Under the pieces are notes generated by a model. The model searched no databases. It saw nothing but the letters and a program-made list of their open reading frames with translations, and was not told the DNA's origin. A stretch of DNA of 64,000 bases from JBCDJG01 sp038748065 (GTDB lineage Bacteria > Pseudomonadota > Gammaproteobacteria > Pseudomonadales > Halieaceae), in NCBI GenBank assembly GCA_038748065.1, contig JBCDJG010000025.1, forward strand, positions 1 to 64,000. Reading direction: 5' to 3'. The stretch's first letter is position 1; every line of letters begins with the position of its first letter. The translations under genes were made by a program, and so were the position numbers. This document shows positions 17,094 to 25,315 of the stretch, piece after piece.

Positions 17094-17384
17094 TCATTGG
17101 AATTTACCTTGCCGATGCTGGTGAATGGCCGCGGTAATAACAGCAACGATCTCGGGGTCAATAGCTTGATCAAGGCTGGCGCCCCGATCACCTTGGGTGC
17201 TTTCGGCGACGAACTGTCGCGGTCTCACGGCGGCAGCCTTGGCCGGCGAGGCGTCGGGGAAGTAGCGCTCCATCACGCGGGACATGGCGGTCATCGCCAG
17301 CACCAACAGCGCCAGAAACACCACGACCGTTCCCATGCCGTAGAGCATGAGTTCCAGACCCTGCGTCACGATATCCGACTGCAT
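17094..17384 (-). CDS. oadG: Oxaloacetate decarboxylase gamma subunit
   Basis: This 96-residue subunit helps assemble the decarboxylase complex. It begins MQSDIVTQGLELMLYGMGT and has a single membrane helix (about 15-34, TVVVFLALLVLAMTAMSRVM). A Pro/Ala linker and a short C-terminal helix DPEIVAVITAAIHQHRQGK resemble the end of other OadG proteins. I chose the ATG at 17384. The much longer upstream frame runs into the divergent dusC promoter region and has no family similarity. It is the first gene of oadGAB. Confidence 0.88.
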   Translation of the reverse strand: MQSDIVTQGLELMLYGMGTVVVFLALLVLAMTAMSRVMERYFPDASPAKAAAVRPRQFVAESTQGDRGASLDQAIDPEIVAVITAAIHQHRQGKFQ

Positions 17385-17503
17385 GGCACTCCCTGTTTGC
17401 CGGCCCCTGGTCAAGGCTGCGTATGATACTCGGGATAGCTTGTCTAAGCCATCTGCAGGCGAAGCGCGCGGACTGCAAACTCGCGCCCCGACACTACGCT
17501 CCT

Positions 17504-17509
17504 TATAAT
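17504..17509 (+). promoter_or_regulatory. Candidate -10 element for dusC
   Basis: A perfect TATAAT lies 31 bases before the proposed GTG start of dusC. No good -35 hexamer is seen at 16-18 bases upstream, so the match rests on the -10 alone. It overlaps an alternative ATG at 17508, which argues against that ATG as the translation start. Confidence 0.4.
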
Positions 17510-17540
17510 GGGCGCGCATCCGCCAACCAACGAGGAACAG

Positions 17541-18527
17541 GTGACAGAACGCTCGCGCATAATGCTGGCACCCATGGAGGGCGTCATGGATCACACCATG
17601 CGTCACATGCTGACCAGCCTCGGCGGTGTAGACCGCTGTGTCACCGAGTTCCTGCGCGTTACCGACAGGCTTTTGCCGCCTCGCGTTTTTCACCGCATCT
17701 GCCCTGAGCTGGGCGCAGGTGGCAAAACACACACGGGCGTTGCCGTTTACCTGCAACTGCTTGGGGGACAGCCTGGCCCGATGGGAGATAACGCCGCTCG
17801 GGCGGCTGCACTCGGTGCACCGGGCATCGACCTCAACTTTGGCTGTCCGGCAAAGACCGTCAACAAGTCTGACGGGGGCGCTATTATTCTGCGCGAACCG
17901 GAGCGCGTGCATGCCATCGTCGCAGCGGTTCGTAAAGCCGTGCCCGCCGGCGTGCCGGTGAGCGTGAAGACACGTCTGGGATTTGACGATAGCGGTTTAT
18001 TTCTCGACATCGTCCAGGGGATCGAGGCCGCTGGCGCGACTGAGCTGACGGTTCACGCTCGTACACGTAGCCAGGCCTATCGACCACCCGCCCACTGGCA
18101 CGAAATCGCCACGGCGAGGGAACGTGTGTCGCTCCCTATCATCGCCAATGGAGAAATCTGGAGCCCGGGTGACGCCCAACGCGCGCGCGCAGTCAGCGGC
18201 TGCCAGGATCTGATGCTGGGTCGCGGCGCACTCTGTCGGCCTGATCTCCCGCGCTTGATTGGCGCCACTGACCGCGGAGACGACCTGCCGCCCCTGACCT
18301 GGCAAGCAGTCGCCGCTATGTTACAAGACTACCTTGCACTCAGCCTCGCTCACTACGATGCGCGCTATGTCGTCAACCCGATCAAGCAGTGGCTGGTCTA
18401 CCTTCAGTACTACTACCTGGAGGCGGCGCTGCTGTTTACCCGGGTAAAACGCATCCGGGACCCGGACAGCATGCGCGCCGCTCTGTCCCGGGAATGCGAA
18501 CGGACGCAAAGGGCGCAGGCGGCGTAA
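17541..18527 (+). CDS. dusC: tRNA-dihydrouridine(16) synthase DusC
   Basis: This FMN enzyme reduces uridine 16 in tRNA. It is an alpha/beta barrel starting RIMLAPMEGVMDHTMRHML. GIDLNFGCPAKTVNKSDGGAIIL carries the catalytic Cys, and TVHARTRSQAYRPPAHW, IIANGEIWSPGDAQ and LMLGRGALCRPDLPR are FMN-binding elements. The insertion around PPAHWHEI and the overall length (about 328) fit the DusC branch better than DusA or DusB. I chose GTG 17541, preceded by CGAGGAAC, because the in-frame ATG at 17508 overlaps a TATAAT. It is divergent from oadGAB. Confidence 0.92.
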   Translation: MTERSRIMLAPMEGVMDHTMRHMLTSLGGVDRCVTEFLRVTDRLLPPRVFHRICPELGAGGKTHTGVAVYLQLLGGQPGPMGDNAARAAALGAPGIDLNFGCPAKTVNKSDGGAIILREPERVHAIVAAVRKAVPAGVPVSVKTRLGFDDSGLFLDIVQGIEAAGATELTVHARTRSQAYRPPAHWHEIATARERVSLPIIANGEIWSPGDAQRARAVSGCQDLMLGRGALCRPDLPRLIGATDRGDDLPPLTWQAVAAMLQDYLALSLAHYDARYVVNPIKQWLVYLQYYYLEAALLFTRVKRIRDPDSMRAALSRECERTQRAQAA

Positions 18528-18535
18528 CATCTAAA

Positions 18536-20098
18536 CTAGCTGAAAAGCGTGGGCACGATCGCGTCGATCAGAAAGGGGCCTTCTGCCGCGAGCGCGGCTT
18601 CGAGCAATTCGTTGAATGCCTCGGCGCTGTCGGCGCGCGCCGCGCGCACACCCATGCCCTGCGCCATCGCCACAAAATCCATGTCTGGCTTACCGATGTC
18701 CAGTGTGCTCGCGGCCTTAGGGCCGGGCGCTCCACCCCTGGCACCGGTACGTCCGAACTCCATCTCCAATATGCTGTATTTACGGTTGTTAAAAATGATC
18801 ACCGTGACATCCAGCGCTTCGCGGGCCATCGTCCACAGCGACTGGATGGTATACATGGCGCTGCCATCCCCCTCGAGACAAATCACCTTCCGCTCTGGGC
18901 AGGCAACCGCTGCTCCAACAGCCGCAGGCAGGCCCCAGCCAATGGCGCCACCCGTTTGGTTGAGCCAATCATGCGGGCGGGCTTCAGCCGTCAGCGGCAT
19001 GCAGGCCAGGCCAGAGGTAACCCCTTCATCCACGATAATCGCGTTCTCGGGTAAAAAGTGCGCCAGCGATTGCGCTACGCTGTTGGCATCAAGCGAGCCG
19101 GAGGGCTTGTCGGGCAAGTTAAGCGCGCAAAGCTCAGGTTCAAAGTCGCTTGCCCCCAATATCTCGACCAGCTCAGCCAAGGCGTTATCAATGTCATCAT
19201 TGGGGCCGGCCAGTGCCAGTTCCTCGCAGCTCTCAGGCGCAATGGCACTGGGGACGTTTGGATAGGCGAAAAACGAGACCGGCGACTTGCAGCCGACCAG
19301 CACAAGGAGGTCCACGTCCTTGATCGAATCGATGGCGATTTCAGCCAGGTAAGCAAGGCGATCCAGCACCGCTGTGCCGGCGCCACGGGCGCAGCGCGCC
19401 GGAAAAGTCTCGGTCATGACGCGGCCACCCACGGCCTTGCCAATGCGGCTGAGCTGGCGGCCCTGTTCCGCAGTGATTTCGCGACCACCGACCATCAGGA
19501 CGGGATTTTCCGCCGCCCGTAGCCTCTCGGCAGCCGACGCGATCCGCGAGGCATCTACCGGCGTGGGTTCTATTACACTGACCGCAGCTTCGGCACCGTT
19601 TGGATTGTCACCCCAGGACACGTCCGCCGGCAGTATCAGGGTTGCAATTTCGCCAATGCCCGCCTGCTTCACCGCTTCGGCTGCATCGCGGGCAATATCA
19701 CCTGCGGCATCTGACGATTTAACCCAGTGGGACACCGGCCCAGCTATGCCTTTTATATCTGAGGTCAGCGGCGCATCGTATTCGAGGTGGTAGGTCGCGT
19801 GATCGCCGATGATATTAACCATCGGTATGTTGCCCTTGCGCGCATTGTGCACGTTGGCCAGGCTGTTACCGAAGCCGGGGCCGAGATGCAGGAGTGTTGA
19901 AGCTGGCTTGCGCGCCATCCGCGCATAGCCGTCGGCGGCACCGGTCAGCACCCCCTCGAACAGGCATAGAATGCAACGCATGCCATCGACCTCATCGAGT
20001 GCCGCAACGAAATGCATTTCCGAGGTACCTGGGTTGGTGAAGCAGACCTCGACGCCGTTGTTGACGAGGGTGGTCAGCAGGCTCTCTGCGCCGTTCAT
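18536..20098 (-). CDS. TPP-dependent enzyme of the acetolactate synthase/benzoylformate decarboxylase family
   Basis: The 520-residue protein has the three-domain TPP-enzyme plan: an N-terminal pyrimidine-binding domain with the catalytic Glu in CLFEGVLTGAADGYARM (about residue 49), a middle domain, and a C-terminal pyrophosphate domain with the GDG...NN metal motif (CLEGDGSAMYTIQSLW ... VIIFNNRKYSI). It is shorter than a biosynthetic IlvB (about 570) and no IlvN partner is adjacent, so a catabolic or unknown role is more likely. Its start overlaps the stop of an FAD oxidase gene by four bases, so a 2-hydroxyacid/2-oxoacid pathway is an attractive inference. The exact reaction cannot be assigned. 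Confidence 0.82.
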   Translation of the reverse strand: MNGAESLLTTLVNNGVEVCFTNPGTSEMHFVAALDEVDGMRCILCLFEGVLTGAADGYARMARKPASTLLHLGPGFGNSLANVHNARKGNIPMVNIIGDHATYHLEYDAPLTSDIKGIAGPVSHWVKSSDAAGDIARDAAEAVKQAGIGEIATLILPADVSWGDNPNGAEAAVSVIEPTPVDASRIASAAERLRAAENPVLMVGGREITAEQGRQLSRIGKAVGGRVMTETFPARCARGAGTAVLDRLAYLAEIAIDSIKDVDLLVLVGCKSPVSFFAYPNVPSAIAPESCEELALAGPNDDIDNALAELVEILGASDFEPELCALNLPDKPSGSLDANSVAQSLAHFLPENAIIVDEGVTSGLACMPLTAEARPHDWLNQTGGAIGWGLPAAVGAAVACPERKVICLEGDGSAMYTIQSLWTMAREALDVTVIIFNNRKYSILEMEFGRTGARGGAPGPKAASTLDIGKPDMDFVAMAQGMGVRAARADSAEAFNELLEAALAAEGPFLIDAIVPTLFS

Positions 20099-21480
20099 GA
20101 ATTCACCGCCTGTTGGCTTAGGCTATCGGCGGTAAACACCTTGTTCGGATTGAGGATATTTTGTGGATCGAGCATGTTTTTCATGCGCCGCATGAGGGCC
20201 ATCTCCTGTTCGTCTCGACTGCGGTTGAGATAATCCCGCTTGCTGGTGCCAATGCCGTGCTCCGCTGACACCGAGCCCTGGTGCTGGCCTACAAGGTCAT
20301 AGAGCATCCGCGTCAGCGCCTCGGGATCAAACTCGTCGAGGTCGGAACTGCCTAGACAGATGTGGAGGTTGCAGTCGCCGAGGTGCCCGAATATCACACA
20401 GAAGGGCTGCTGCAGTTTGTCCATCTCGACGTTCAGATCAGTGACAAACTGCTCCATATTGTCGAGCGTGACGCTGATGTCAAAGAGCGCCTGCGGCCCC
20501 ATTTGAAAGAGATCAAGCACGTCATCCCGTATCTCCCAAATTGCGTTCCGCTCGCTTTGCGACTTGGCAATGACTGCATCGCTGACAAGGCCCTCCTCCA
20601 GTGCCCCCGCCAGCACCTCCTCGAGGCTTTCGGCATCCTTGCCCGGATCTGAGCCCAGCGTCTCTACCAATACGTAATACTCGGAGCCATGGGGTAAGGG
20701 CGGTTTATGGTTGCCACCCTCGCGCGTGATGTACTCATAAAAGGAAGGCCACATGACTTCAAATGCGGACAGCGTGCCGGCCGTGCGGCCGTCCAGCCAG
20801 TGCAAAAGCCCGGTCACCTGCTTAAAACTGTCGACTGCCAATAGCGCGGTGTTCTGGCTGCGAGGCAGCGGGCGGAGCCTGAGGACCACCCGCGTAATCA
20901 CCCCAAGAGTGCCTTCGGCGCCGATGAACCACTGCTTGAGATCGTAGCCGGTATTGTTCTTCAGCATTTTATTGAGCGAGGAAATCACCGTGCCATCCGC
21001 CAGAACAACCTCAAGGCCGAGCACCATGTCGCGCATCATGCCGTAGCGGATCACCCGATTACCGCCCGCGTTGGTTGCAACATTGCCACCGACGGTCGCC
21101 GAGCCTCTCGCCCCAAGGTCCAGGGGCAGCAATAGCCCCTTCTCCTGCGCAGCTTCCACCGCCAGCTGCAAAATACACCCTGCCTGTACGGTCATCGTGC
21201 GGTTGCTGACATCGATTTCCTCGATCGCATTCATCCGCGCCATAGACAGCCCGATCTCTCCGGCAAGCTCCTGGTGCCCCCCCACGAGTCCTGTCATCCC
21301 GCCAATGGGAATCAGGGATTGAGACGCTGCATTACAAATGCGCAGCACGCCTGCGACCTCCTCGGGCGAAGCCGGCCGAACCACAACGTCCGGGGCGTAA
21401 TCATTGGGCTCTACCTTAACGCCCTTATCCCCAAGCAGCTCGCGTAGCTGCTCAATCACCGTATCCGGCGGCATCGTCAT
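20095..21480 (-). CDS. FAD-linked 2-hydroxyacid oxidase (GlcD/D-lactate dehydrogenase family)
   Basis: It probably oxidises a D-2-hydroxyacid to the 2-oxoacid using FAD. The 461-residue protein has a VAO-type FAD domain (VVRPASPEEVAGVLRICN; PIGGMTGLVGG; LDLGARGSATVGGNVATNAGGNRVIRYG) and a C-terminal cap with GHLGDCNLHICLG and SAEHGIGTSKRDYL, which resemble the metal and substrate His sites of D-lactate and D-2-hydroxyglutarate dehydrogenases. It is translationally coupled (ATGA) to the TPP enzyme and is near lutABC. D-lactate, glycolate and D-2-hydroxyglutarate are all possible substrates. Confidence 0.87.
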   Translation of the reverse strand: MTMPPDTVIEQLRELLGDKGVKVEPNDYAPDVVVRPASPEEVAGVLRICNAASQSLIPIGGMTGLVGGHQELAGEIGLSMARMNAIEEIDVSNRTMTVQAGCILQLAVEAAQEKGLLLPLDLGARGSATVGGNVATNAGGNRVIRYGMMRDMVLGLEVVLADGTVISSLNKMLKNNTGYDLKQWFIGAEGTLGVITRVVLRLRPLPRSQNTALLAVDSFKQVTGLLHWLDGRTAGTLSAFEVMWPSFYEYITREGGNHKPPLPHGSEYYVLVETLGSDPGKDAESLEEVLAGALEEGLVSDAVIAKSQSERNAIWEIRDDVLDLFQMGPQALFDISVTLDNMEQFVTDLNVEMDKLQQPFCVIFGHLGDCNLHICLGSSDLDEFDPEALTRMLYDLVGQHQGSVSAEHGIGTSKRDYLNRSRDEQEMALMRRMKNMLDPQNILNPNKVFTADSLSQQAVNS

Positions 21481-21629
21481 AGCAGTCCCCCTGCACAGTC
21501 CTCAGTCATTCGAATCAAGCGGCCCTATTGTATCGGACAGCAGCGGGCAAAGTACTGGAAAATCAGCGCTAAAAACCGTAAATTCGCCTTGGGGATATAT
21601 AACAAAGCGATAGAGGCGCTGGGCCAGCG

Positions 21630-24449
21630 GTGAACCGGTTCAACCTCGTTTTCAGGGGCGACATTAAAGCCGGCAAGCACCCGGAAAAAGTTCGGGCGGG
21701 CTTTGCCTCCCTCTTCAATCTTGACGACCCTTCTCTTGTAGAGCCCTTCTTTTCGGGCGAGACCGTGGTGCTACGCCGCAACCTGGATCGCAAGGAAGCC
21801 GCGGAGTACTTCCAGAAACTACAGCACATAGGCGCCATCGCTGAACTGGTGAAGGTAGCCGGGCTCACCGCCGCGGGCGACGATCAGGAACGTGCGCTGC
21901 AGCGCGCCGCTGCCAAGGCGAAGCGCCGTGAAGCAGAGGCGGCGCGACAGGCGGAGCTGGAAATCGCGCAGCTAAGGAAGGCCAGAGAGGAACAGCGGCG
22001 CCGCGACGAAAAGACCCGCATCAGGGCTGAACAGCAGGCCCGCGTAGAACAGCGTGCAGCCGCCGCGAGAGCGGAGAAGCAGCGCAAGGCGGAAGCACAG
22101 GCTGCCGAACGCGCGGCCAAACAGGCAGAGAAGGAGCGCCTTGCCCAGGAAAAGGCGGCGCGACTCGCCAAGGAAAAGGCCGAGAAACAGCGGGCCGCCG
22201 CAGCGAGGGCCGCGCGTATCGCCGCTGAGCGGGAAGAACAAGAGCGCGCGGCCGCCGAGCACGCTGCCAAACAGGCGCAGGCGCGAGAGCAGCGAGAGCG
22301 CGAGGCCCAGATCAGGGCTGCAGAGCGCGCCGAGAGAAAGGCCTTGGAGCGGCAGCAGGCCGCGGCTGAGAAGGCCCGGCAGCAACAAGCCGAGCGCGAG
22401 GCGAAGCGCCTGAAAGAGCAGCAGAAAGCCGCCAGACTGGAAGCACAACAGCTGGAGCAGCAGCGCCTCGCCGAAGAACAGGCTGAACGTCGGCGGCGAG
22501 CAAAAGCCGAGAAGCGCCAGCTCGCTACAGAAAAAGCTGCTCGTATCGCTGCGGAAAAGGCCGAGCGGCGGCGCGCGGCCGCAGCTGAAGCAGAGCGCAT
22601 CAGTACAGAACAAGCCAGGCAGCGCCATGAGCGCGAGGCACTCAGGCGCAGCCTGGAGGACGATAGCCGAGCCGCCCAGGACTACCGTTTGCAAAAAACT
22701 GCAAAACGGTTCAGCGGGCAGTCAGAATTCCTCTCAGGCAGCCTGCGTAATGGCCAGGGCGCTGCCGTTGCCGGCGAGCCCAACCTCTATGCCCTGCATC
22801 CCTTTCGCAACAGCCGCGAAGTGCAACAGCGCGCACAGACCGCGCTGCGTCTGCGCGGCCGCGCGGTTTCGGCCGCCCTGACCTGCCTGGGTGCGATCCT
22901 GGTGCTTCTTGGCCTGCGACTGCAGTTGATGCCCCCGCCGCTGATCGAGGGCCCTGTATCCGGTTTGGCCACGCCGCAGGGCCAACTTTTGCTGGCACTT
23001 GATGATCGGCTACTACTGCACGACCGCTCAGGCACGCCCACCGGTGAATTACGTTTCAGCCAGCTCGGCCTGAGTTCGCCGGGGCCCCTCCTGGCAGCAA
23101 ACGCGACAGGCGATATCGTTTACCTCAGCGGGCTCTCCTCTGGCCTGGCGCTTGCAGAACTGCACGCGTGTCCAATAAGCGGTGACGTGGCCTGCCGCCC
23201 GCTGGGCAAACACACCGCTGCCGTTGACGCTATCGTTGCCAACCCCACTGACCAGTCGCTCGTTGCCGCGGCCGGCGGCGAGAATCGATTGCTTCGCCTG
23301 TCAGCGGAGGGTGAACTCATGGCTGAGGCAGACGTCATGCTCCCCGCTTCCGCAGACATGGTGATCGACAGCGGTCTGCTCTACATCACCGCCGCAGAGG
23401 GGCCTGCGACCGGCGTCTATCGCTATGACGCGATGGCCTTCGGGCAGCAGCTCGACCAACTTCTCCTCATGCCACCCCCAGCGCTGGAACGAGAGCTCTC
23501 GAGAGTCGCGCATCTCAAACGAGCAGCCGACAGCTGGTGGGCGGTTCTCACCAGCGAGAACGGCAGCACGAGTGCGCTGCTGCGCTTTAACGACCAGTGG
23601 GACTACCTCGGCGAAGCCCGTCTGCCTTCCAGCGTAACTCCGGATCAACTGCTGCCCTGGGGTCAGCGCATGTTAGTGCTGGATCGAGAGCGCATAGCGC
23701 TTGACCGCTTTAACGCACAAGGCCAGACAGAATTACCATTACGCTCGACGTCGCTGCTGTCTGCTGCTGAGCAACGCAGGAGCTGGCAGCACTGGTCGCA
23801 AACCGTCTGGCGCCTGGTCCTCCTCGCGGTGCTGACCAGTCTGGTCTATGCCGTGCTGCTCGCCTACCTGCAACACCTACGAACCCTGGTTTACCGGCAG
23901 GGCCGCTGCCGCGGCGCTGCACCGCTGGAAGGCGTTGGCGAAGACATGCTCTGGCTGAAACCCAGGACTGATCGCGCACATGCAATTCGCCGGGCCGGTA
24001 TTGCCTACACCTGTATCGCACTGCCGCTTCTGGCTCTGGCGGCCAGCCTCGATCTCACAGGCCTACAGCTTTGTGGTCTGACGATTCTTGCCGCAGGCCC
24101 GGCACTGGCACTGTGGATGTTGTACCAGGCACCGGCCGGCCACGTCGCCGTGACCAATGGCCAGTTTCTGCTCGTTGATCACAACAACATGTATCACCAT
24201 GGCAAGGGGCCAGAGCTGCAGTACCGCGGCAACTTTCTGCTGATTGATGACGTGGTCGTTTTTCTGGGCAACCGACTGCTGCCACAGTTTGAAGGGGCTC
24301 AGGCTACGGCAAAACTGGCGCGCAGCGGGATACGCGTCGATCGCGGCACGCTTGCGATCAAGATGCTACAGACCGGCCACCCTTTCGCGCGCGGCGCAAT
24401 CGCAATGCTGGCAGCCGTAACGCTAGGCATGCTGCTGCTGGCAATTTAG
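21630..24449 (+). CDS. Large coiled-coil membrane protein of unknown function
   Basis: A 939-residue protein with an unusual plan. Residues 1-80 form a small alpha/beta domain (NRFNLVFRGDIKAGKHPEKVRAG; FFSGETVVLRRNLDRKEAAEYF) like the N-terminal sensor-like module of several uncharacterised membrane proteins. Residues about 85-350 are an almost pure Ala/Glu/Lys/Arg/Gln coiled coil. A membrane helix lies near 412-430 (CLGAILVLLGLRLQL). Residues about 440-720 look like a beta-propeller-type exported or lumenal domain (GPVSGLATPQGQLLLALDDRLLL). More membrane helices follow near 728-748, 797-832 and 922-939. The start is a GTG with a weak ribosome site. It is monocistronic and divergent from the FAD oxidase. 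No function is claimed. Confidence 0.8.
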   Translation: MNRFNLVFRGDIKAGKHPEKVRAGFASLFNLDDPSLVEPFFSGETVVLRRNLDRKEAAEYFQKLQHIGAIAELVKVAGLTAAGDDQERALQRAAAKAKRREAEAARQAELEIAQLRKAREEQRRRDEKTRIRAEQQARVEQRAAAARAEKQRKAEAQAAERAAKQAEKERLAQEKAARLAKEKAEKQRAAAARAARIAAEREEQERAAAEHAAKQAQAREQREREAQIRAAERAERKALERQQAAAEKARQQQAEREAKRLKEQQKAARLEAQQLEQQRLAEEQAERRRRAKAEKRQLATEKAARIAAEKAERRRAAAAEAERISTEQARQRHEREALRRSLEDDSRAAQDYRLQKTAKRFSGQSEFLSGSLRNGQGAAVAGEPNLYALHPFRNSREVQQRAQTALRLRGRAVSAALTCLGAILVLLGLRLQLMPPPLIEGPVSGLATPQGQLLLALDDRLLLHDRSGTPTGELRFSQLGLSSPGPLLAANATGDIVYLSGLSSGLALAELHACPISGDVACRPLGKHTAAVDAIVANPTDQSLVAAAGGENRLLRLSAEGELMAEADVMLPASADMVIDSGLLYITAAEGPATGVYRYDAMAFGQQLDQLLLMPPPALERELSRVAHLKRAADSWWAVLTSENGSTSALLRFNDQWDYLGEARLPSSVTPDQLLPWGQRMLVLDRERIALDRFNAQGQTELPLRSTSLLSAAEQRRSWQHWSQTVWRLVLLAVLTSLVYAVLLAYLQHLRTLVYRQGRCRGAAPLEGVGEDMLWLKPRTDRAHAIRRAGIAYTCIALPLLALAASLDLTGLQLCGLTILAAGPALALWMLYQAPAGHVAVTNGQFLLVDHNNMYHHGKGPELQYRGNFLLIDDVVVFLGNRLLPQFEGAQATAKLARSGIRVDRGTLAIKMLQTGHPFARGAIAMLAAVTLGMLLLAI

Positions 24450-24494
24450 CCTCTCGACACAGACAATCGATTATACTGCCACTGCCAACACTAG

Positions 24495-25313
24495 ATGACG
24501 GGACGGCTACTGAGCATGGACGACAGGCAGGAGCAATTGCGCAGCGAGCGCAAAGCACGCCGCCCACAAGTCGCACTGTACGTCACCTGTCTTGCCGACC
24601 TGTTTCGTCCATCCGTTGCTTTTGCGGCGCTGTCACTGCTGGAGCAGGCCGGCTGCGATGTCAGCGTGCCCAAACAGCAGAGTTGCTGTGGTCAACCGGC
24701 CTATAACACCGGCGACTACGACGCCGCCGCGCCGCTCGCTCACCAGGTCATCGAGGCTTTCGCAGACGCCGACTACGTCGTCGTGCCATCGGGCTCCTGT
24801 GCCGGCATGATCCGTGAGCATTACCCGAAGCTGCTGAAAGGTGAGTGGCGCGAGCGCGCCCTCGCAGTGGCGGCCAAGACCTATGAGTTGACCACTTTTC
24901 TGGCCCAGATCGCACCCTTGCAACCACCTCACAGCCGAGCCTGTGAGGGACAGAAAGTCACCTACCATGACAGCTGCGCCGGTTTACGAGAGCTCGGTAT
25001 CAAACACCAGCCCAGGCAGCTGCTGCAAGAAATCTGTGGCACGGACGTGAATGAGCTCAGCCAGGCTGACGTCTGCTGCGGCTTCGGCGGCACCTTCTGT
25101 GCAAAAATGCCTGCGCTCTCAGGCAAGATGGTGCAGGACAAGCTGGACGACGCCCTTGCTACCGGTGCGGATATCCTCGTCGGCGGGGACCTGGGCTGCC
25201 TGCTGAACATAGCCGGTCGCGCCAGCCGTGTTGGTGCTGCCATCGAGGTACGTCACATAGCGGAGCTGCTTGCCGATCAGATGGCGCAGCCGCCCATCGG
25301 GCAGGGTGATTAA
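24495..25313 (+). CDS. lutA: L-lactate utilisation protein LutA (CCG-domain Fe-S subunit)
   Basis: This subunit belongs to the LutABC (YkgEFG) complex that oxidises L-lactate to pyruvate. The protein has two cysteine-rich CCG domains, seen as QSCCGQPAYNTGDYD (about residue 60) and DVCCGFGGTFCAKM (about 195), which ligate a 4Fe-4S cluster in this family. TYHDSCAGLRELGI is another conserved element. The start is uncertain: an ATG at 24516 (MDDRQEQL) is as likely as the one at 24495. It is the first gene of lutABC; the lutB start lies 3 bases downstream. Confidence 0.92.
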   Translation: MTGRLLSMDDRQEQLRSERKARRPQVALYVTCLADLFRPSVAFAALSLLEQAGCDVSVPKQQSCCGQPAYNTGDYDAAAPLAHQVIEAFADADYVVVPSGSCAGMIREHYPKLLKGEWRERALAVAAKTYELTTFLAQIAPLQPPHSRACEGQKVTYHDSCAGLRELGIKHQPRQLLQEICGTDVNELSQADVCCGFGGTFCAKMPALSGKMVQDKLDDALATGADILVGGDLGCLLNIAGRASRVGAAIEVRHIAELLADQMAQPPIGQGD

Positions 25314-25315
25314 GC

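Noticed and set aside
21884..22694. Long minus-strand Ser/Ala/Cys-rich frames opposite the coiled coil
   Set aside because: Low-complexity complement of Ala/Glu/Arg codons, not a protein.
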